This document shows, one piece after another, positions 61,501-64,000 of a DNA stretch of 64,000 bases. The position numbers and the translations under genes were made by a program. Numbering within the stretch: position 1 is the first letter of the stretch; the number at the start of each line of letters is the position of its first letter. The notes under the pieces are model-generated. The model worked only from the letters and a program-made list of their open reading frames with translations, made no database searches and was not told the origin of the DNA. This DNA is from Terebella lapidaria (lineage: Eukaryota > Annelida > Polychaeta > Terebellida > Terebellidae), in the NCBI GenBank assembly GCA_949152475.1, contig OX424564.1, positions 37,632,165 to 37,696,164 of the forward strand, in the 5' to 3' direction.

Positions 61501-63583
61501 TGTTGTACATACCTGCGTCATGTTGTACATCCTTGCACCCCCCCACCCCAGTACATGTTGTACATACCTGCGTCCTGTTGTACATCCTTGCACCCCCCCA
61601 CCCTAGTACATGTTGTACATACCTGCGTCATGTTGTACATCCTTGCACCCCCCCACCCCAGTACATGTTGTACATACCTGCGTCCTGTTGTACATCCTTG
61701 CACCCCCCCACCCTAGTACATGTTGTACATACCTGCGTCATGTTGTACATCCTTGCACCCCCCACCCCAGTACATGTTGTACATACCTGCGTCATGTTGT
61801 ACATCCTTGCACCCCCCCACCCCAGTACATGTTGTACATACCTGCGTCCTGTTGTATATCCTTGCACCCCCCCACCTCAGTACATGTTGTACATACCTGC
61901 GTCATGTTGTACATCCTTGCACCCCCCACCCCAGTACATGTTGTACATACCTGTGTCCTGTTGTACATCCTTGCACCCCCCCACCTCAGTACATGTTGTA
62001 CATACCTGCGTCATGTTGTACATCCTTGCACCCCCCCACCTCAGTACATGTTGTACATACCTGCGTCATGTTGTACATCCTTGCACCCCCCACCCCAGTA
62101 CATGTTGTACATACCTGCGTCATGTTGTACATCCTTGCACCCCCCACCCCAGTACATGTTGTACATACCTGTGTCCTGTTGTACATCCTTGCACCCCCCC
62201 ACCCCAGTACATATTGTACATACCTGCGTCCTGTTGTACATCCTTGCACCCCCCCACCCTAGTACATGTTGTACATACCTGCGTCATGTTGTACATCCTT
62301 GCACCCCCCCACCCCAGTACATGTTGTACATACCTGTGTCCTGTTGTACATCCTTGCACCCCCCCACCTCAGTACATGTTGTACATACCTGCGTCATGTT
62401 GTACATCCTTGCACCCCCCACCCCAGTACATGTTGTACATACCTGTGTCCTGTTGTACATCCTTGCACCCCCCCACCCCAGTACATATTGTACATACCTG
62501 CGTCCTGTTGTACATCCTTGCACCCCCCCACCCTAGTACATGTTGTACATACCTGCGTCATGTTGTACATCCTTGCACCCCCCCACCCCAGTACATGTTG
62601 TACATACCTGCGTCCTGTTGTACATCCTTGCACCCCCCCACCCTAGTACATGTTGTACATACCTGCGTCATGTTGTACATCCTTGCACCCCCCCACCCCA
62701 GTACATGTTGTACATACCTGCGTCCTGTTGTACATCCTTGCACCCCCCCACCCTAGTACATGTTGTACATACCTGCGTCATGTTGTACATCCTTGCACCC
62801 CCCCACCCCAGTACATGTTGTACATACCTGCGTCCTGTTGTACATCCTTGCACCCCCCCACCCTAGTACATGTTGTACATACCTGCGTCATGTTGTACAT
62901 CGTTGCACCCCCCCACCCCAGTACATGTTGTACATACCTGTGTCCTGTTGTACATCCTTGCACCCCCCCACCCTAGTACATGTTGTACATACCTGCGTCA
63001 TGTTGTACATCCTTGCACAACCCCCCACCCCAGTACATGTTGTACATACCTGTGTCCTGTTGTACATCCTTGCACCCCCCCACCCTAGTACATGTTGTAC
63101 ATACCTGCGTCATGTTGTACATCCTTGCACAACCCCCCAGCCCAGTACATGTTGTACATACCTGTGTCATGTTGTGCATCCTTGCACCCCCCACCCCAGT
63201 ATATGTTGTACATACCTGCGTCATGTTGTACATCCTTGCACCCCCCCACCTCAGTACATGTTGTACATACCTGCGTCATGTTGTACATCCTTGCCCCCCC
63301 CCCACCCTAGTACATGTTGTACATCCTTGCACCCCCCACCCCAGTACATGTTGTACATACCTGCGCCCTCGGGTCTGCCTCCAATGTTGCGGCTCCAGAC
63401 GATCTGGCGGGTTTCCAGTTTGACGGAGTACATTCTGTTCTCAGGTCGCCGTTTGATGTAGAAGCGTTTGAAGCAGCTGCCGGCCTGGAGCGCCAGCAGA
63501 ATCTCTGCCATTCGGCCCTCATGGCTCGTCGGGCTGTTGTCGTAGCCGTTAGTCGGCCCGTTAGCGGTCGCCATCATTGCCAT
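43527..63583 (-). CDS. PLCG1: Phospholipase C-gamma (PLCG1/PLCG2 orthologue)
   Basis: PLC-gamma hydrolyses PIP2 to IP3 and diacylglycerol downstream of tyrosine kinases. Minus-strand exons join in phase: 63583-63361, 59699-59544, 59360-59219, 59129-59048, 58940-58819, 58661-58610, 58494-58393, 58292-58177, 57998-57913, [57635-57518 or 55303-55183], 54939-54771, 54636-54588, 54487-54414, 54204-54091, 53895-53726, 53607-53407, 53287-53144, 53027-52784, 52384-52281, 51956-51820, 51711-51512, 46438-46345, 46215-46000, 45859-45711, 45602-45485, 45369-45122 and 43757-43527. They give about 1287 aa (human PLCG1, 1290). Domains are PH (about 25-150); EF-hand region; X box with [16 protein letters not shown] and HGHT; half a split PH; N-SH2 ([18 protein letters not shown], about 549); C-SH2 (WFHMNM..FLIRGRN, about 661); SH3 ([24 protein letters not shown], about 790-850); the other PH half; Y box ([26 protein letters not shown], about 955-1065); C2 (about 1085-1210); and a charged helical tail. 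The start is the first ATG of a run (MAMMAT). Three introns begin with large minisatellites. Confidence 0.95.
43915..45121 (-). repeat. Intronic minisatellite, about 33 x 36 bp (two 18-bp halves), made of splice donors
   Basis: Sits between the C2-domain exon (ends at 45122) and the last exon. On the gene's strand the unit is GTAAGTACAGGTGGTGTC plus GTAAGTATGGGTGGCATT, so each 18-bp half starts with a consensus donor. Variants (AGTGGCAACC, GTCATAAGT) remove some of them. By eye about fifty GTAAGT copies remain. The first copy is the real donor (CCCATT|GTAAGTAC), and the unit ends GGCATT|GTAAGTAC. The frame of the upstream exon stays open through the whole array, reading [12 protein letters not shown] hexapeptides. 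Confidence 0.95.
46530..50530 (-). repeat. Intronic minisatellite, about 100 x 40 bp
   Basis: A very regular 40-bp unit, on the gene's strand GAGATCTGTGTAAGTAACC followed by ATGGTAATGGCTAGCAATGCT. Each unit carries GTAAGT or GTGAGT. Degenerate copies continue at 50530-50525 and again at 51090-51511, up to the donor of the exon ending at 51512, whose junction AAATCTCT|GTGAGTAACC aligns with the unit. A non-repetitive stretch (about 50540-51085) interrupts. Unit subtypes (TACC versus TACCAAGG, GCCGG versus GCCATT) are mixed along the array, suggesting higher-order shuffling. Confidence 0.95.
51512..51711 (-). CDS. PLCG1: PLC-gamma exon encoding the second half of the split PH domain
   Basis: Encodes [19 protein letters not shown], then YIFRVTN, and ends [15 protein letters not shown]. 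This matches the C-terminal half of the split PH domain, where vertebrates have a LFVFSIS...DWVKKIREVAQ pattern. It is followed by the donor at 51511/51510, which seeds the 40-bp array. The acceptor before it lacks a pyrimidine tract (see findings). Confidence 0.85.
52524..52697. mobile_element. TA-flanked MITE, 174 bp (Tc1/mariner-pogo style)
   Basis: Ends CAGTGGTCTCTGTAAGATAA and the complement of CAGTGGTCCCTGTAAGATAA form 23-bp-class terminal inverted repeats, flanked by TA on both sides (52522-52523 and 52698-52699). The interior carries related sub-repeats of GTCTTAT. It lies in the PLC-gamma intron between the C-SH2 and SH3 exons. No ORF. Confidence 0.85.
55183..55303 (-). CDS. PLCG1: PLC-gamma X-box exon, version B (canonical-like)
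   Basis: A 121-nt exon (phase 1 in, phase 2 out). It reads (L)[18 protein letters not shown]..., then [19 protein letters not shown]. It contains the Asp of the E-LD calcium-ligand motif and the second catalytic His (HGHT). It has the same length and near-identical spacing to the vertebrate PLC-gamma exon. The acceptor is preceded by an almost pure C tract (+ strand G run, 55306-55343) ending CCCCCAG, and the donor is TCTGA|GTAAGT. It competes with version A at 57518-57635. Confidence 0.93.
55750..57257 (-). mobile_element. Helitron/Helentron-like element, copy 2
   Basis: A shorter copy (1508 bp), reversed relative to copy 1 at 14494-17934. It has the same right end (hairpin CGGTCG-TAGG-CGACCG, then GAAGCGTCTAG), the same left end (TCCCCCGAACAAAGTTCGGC), the same approximately 120-bp and 132-bp tandem repeats in lower copy number, and an expanded GCC/GGC microsatellite near 57165-57213. 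The flanking T after CTAG is preserved. It is inserted in the intron between the two alternative X-box exons of PLC-gamma. Confidence 0.8.
57518..57635 (-). CDS. PLCG1: PLC-gamma X-box exon, version A (divergent duplicate)
   Basis: A 118-nt exon, phase 1 in and phase 2 out like version B. It reads (L)[17 protein letters not shown]..., then [19 protein letters not shown]. It keeps the LD calcium-ligand motif and the catalytic HGHT, and is one codon shorter than B. The [14 protein letters not shown] wording recalls the PLC-beta X box more than PLC-gamma. The acceptor is TTTCAG|TGG and the donor is TCTGA|GTAAGT, both good. Splicing in A and B together would shift the frame and reach a TGA inside B; leaving out both would also shift the frame. 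Confidence 0.93.
59700..61129. other. PLC-gamma intron 1, non-repetitive part
   Basis: AT-rich intron DNA between the second PLC-gamma exon and the 61.1-63.4 kb array. No exon or element was recognised. Confidence 0.45.
61130..63360 (-). repeat. Intronic minisatellite, 37-bp and 55-bp units, starting at the exon 1 donor
   Basis: On the gene's strand the 55-bp unit reads GACGCAGGTATGTACAAC, ATGTACTGGGGTGGGGGG, TGCAAGGATGTACAACAG. About 34 such units occupy 61440-63360, often alternating two subtypes (110-bp higher-order period). The far end (61130-61440) has about eight shorter 37-bp units without the donor-like part. The array's first bases are the donor of PLC-gamma exon 1 (GGCGCAG|GTATGTACAAC at 63361/63360), so each 55-bp unit repeats this junction with one or two changes. 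Confidence 0.95.
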
Positions 63584-64000
63584 CTACACGGCTACATTCA
63601 TCCCTTGAAACGAAATGCATTTACACTAGTTTGGAACATATTTGCATATCCACATTCACAATACATGTAAATCATACATCAGTTAAAGGGTATATATCAC
63701 GAAAATATGATATCAGCTTATTTGAAGGCATTCGTTGAGATGAATAGAACAGTCTTTACAGAATGTTGATGTCTCGATTTGTTAAAAAGCTATAGCTATT
63801 TTAATATTGAGAATCCGGCAAATTTCTCCAGATAGTATTGAAAAATCTGTCAGCTAATTATTATGCAAATAAGATGTGTGACGTCATTGACAGATTGCTT
63901 TTTAATGAGGCGTTTAAACATGTCACAATTAGGCATTTAGGCTTATGTTAGATCACTAAAACTTATCAGTTATATCATTCAGTAGGAAAAGTCAGTGAGT
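63584..64000. other. PLC-gamma upstream region
   Basis: AT-rich 5' flank of the PLC-gamma start codon. It contains an octamer and a CRE (listed separately). No other gene was recognised before the window ends. Confidence 0.4.
63863..63886 (-). promoter_or_regulatory. Octamer (ATGCAAAT) next to a CRE palindrome (TGACGTCA)
   Basis: ATGCAAAT (63863-63870), a POU-factor octamer, is followed 8 bp later by TGACGTCA (63879-63886), the full CREB/ATF palindrome. Both lie about 280-300 bp upstream of the PLC-gamma start codon. Motif matches only; no evidence of use. Confidence 0.3.

Noticed and set aside
61500..62756. A 418-codon plus-strand ORF rich in Cys, His and Pro, resembling a secreted or metallothionein-like protein
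   Set aside because: It lies wholly within the 55-bp intronic array, and all its residues follow from the repeat. Equivalent ORFs occur in other frames and on the other strand.

Overview
This is a stretch of animal nuclear genome: AT-rich, intron-rich, with GT–AG introns, mostly short coding exons, AATAAA signals and many non-autonomous transposons and minisatellites. No prokaryotic features are present. The genes look like those of a marine invertebrate. The Helitron/Helentron-like elements with satellite cores recall the 'pearl' elements of molluscs, so a mollusc or other lophotrochozoan is my best guess (weakly supported).

Six genes were reconstructed exon by exon by joining splice sites in phase. 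They are the 3' end of TRAPPC8 (35-1436, +); complete DPM1 (2799-4784, -); a PHLPP protein phosphatase (11189-23311, +, about 2055 aa); an ITCH/WWP/Su(dx)-type NEDD4-family HECT ubiquitin ligase (31499-37278, -, about 844 aa); a TMEM186-like two-pass mitochondrial protein (41255-42134, +); and phospholipase C-gamma (43527-63583, -, about 1287 aa). The genes alternate in strand, giving tail-to-tail and head-to-head pairs. They have no shared operon-like role, although PHLPP, PLC-gamma and the ubiquitin ligase all act in receptor signalling. Human relatives of most of them cluster on 16q, 18q and 20q, which suggests an old animal linkage group.

The gaps hold transposon remains: a LINE tail (6.3-6.7 kb), tandem repeats (7.05-8.06 kb), two copies of a Helentron-like element (14.5-17.9 kb in a PHLPP intron; 55.75-57.26 kb in a PLC-gamma intron), a second satellite-bearing element (24.4-25.8 kb), and several inverted-repeat elements (26.4, 27.4, 27.8-29.5, 39.9-40.5, 40.8 and 52.5 kb).

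Two observations stand out. First, PLC-gamma has two versions of the exon encoding the second half of the catalytic X box. Their phases allow only one of the two to be used, so this looks like a mutually exclusive exon pair in the active site. Second, all four large intronic minisatellites (three in PLC-gamma, one in the ubiquitin ligase) begin exactly at a 5' splice site, and their units carry copies of that donor, so each intron begins with tens of potential splice donors. In one array the donors are 18 nt apart in an open frame, so donor choice could add six residues at a time to the protein.
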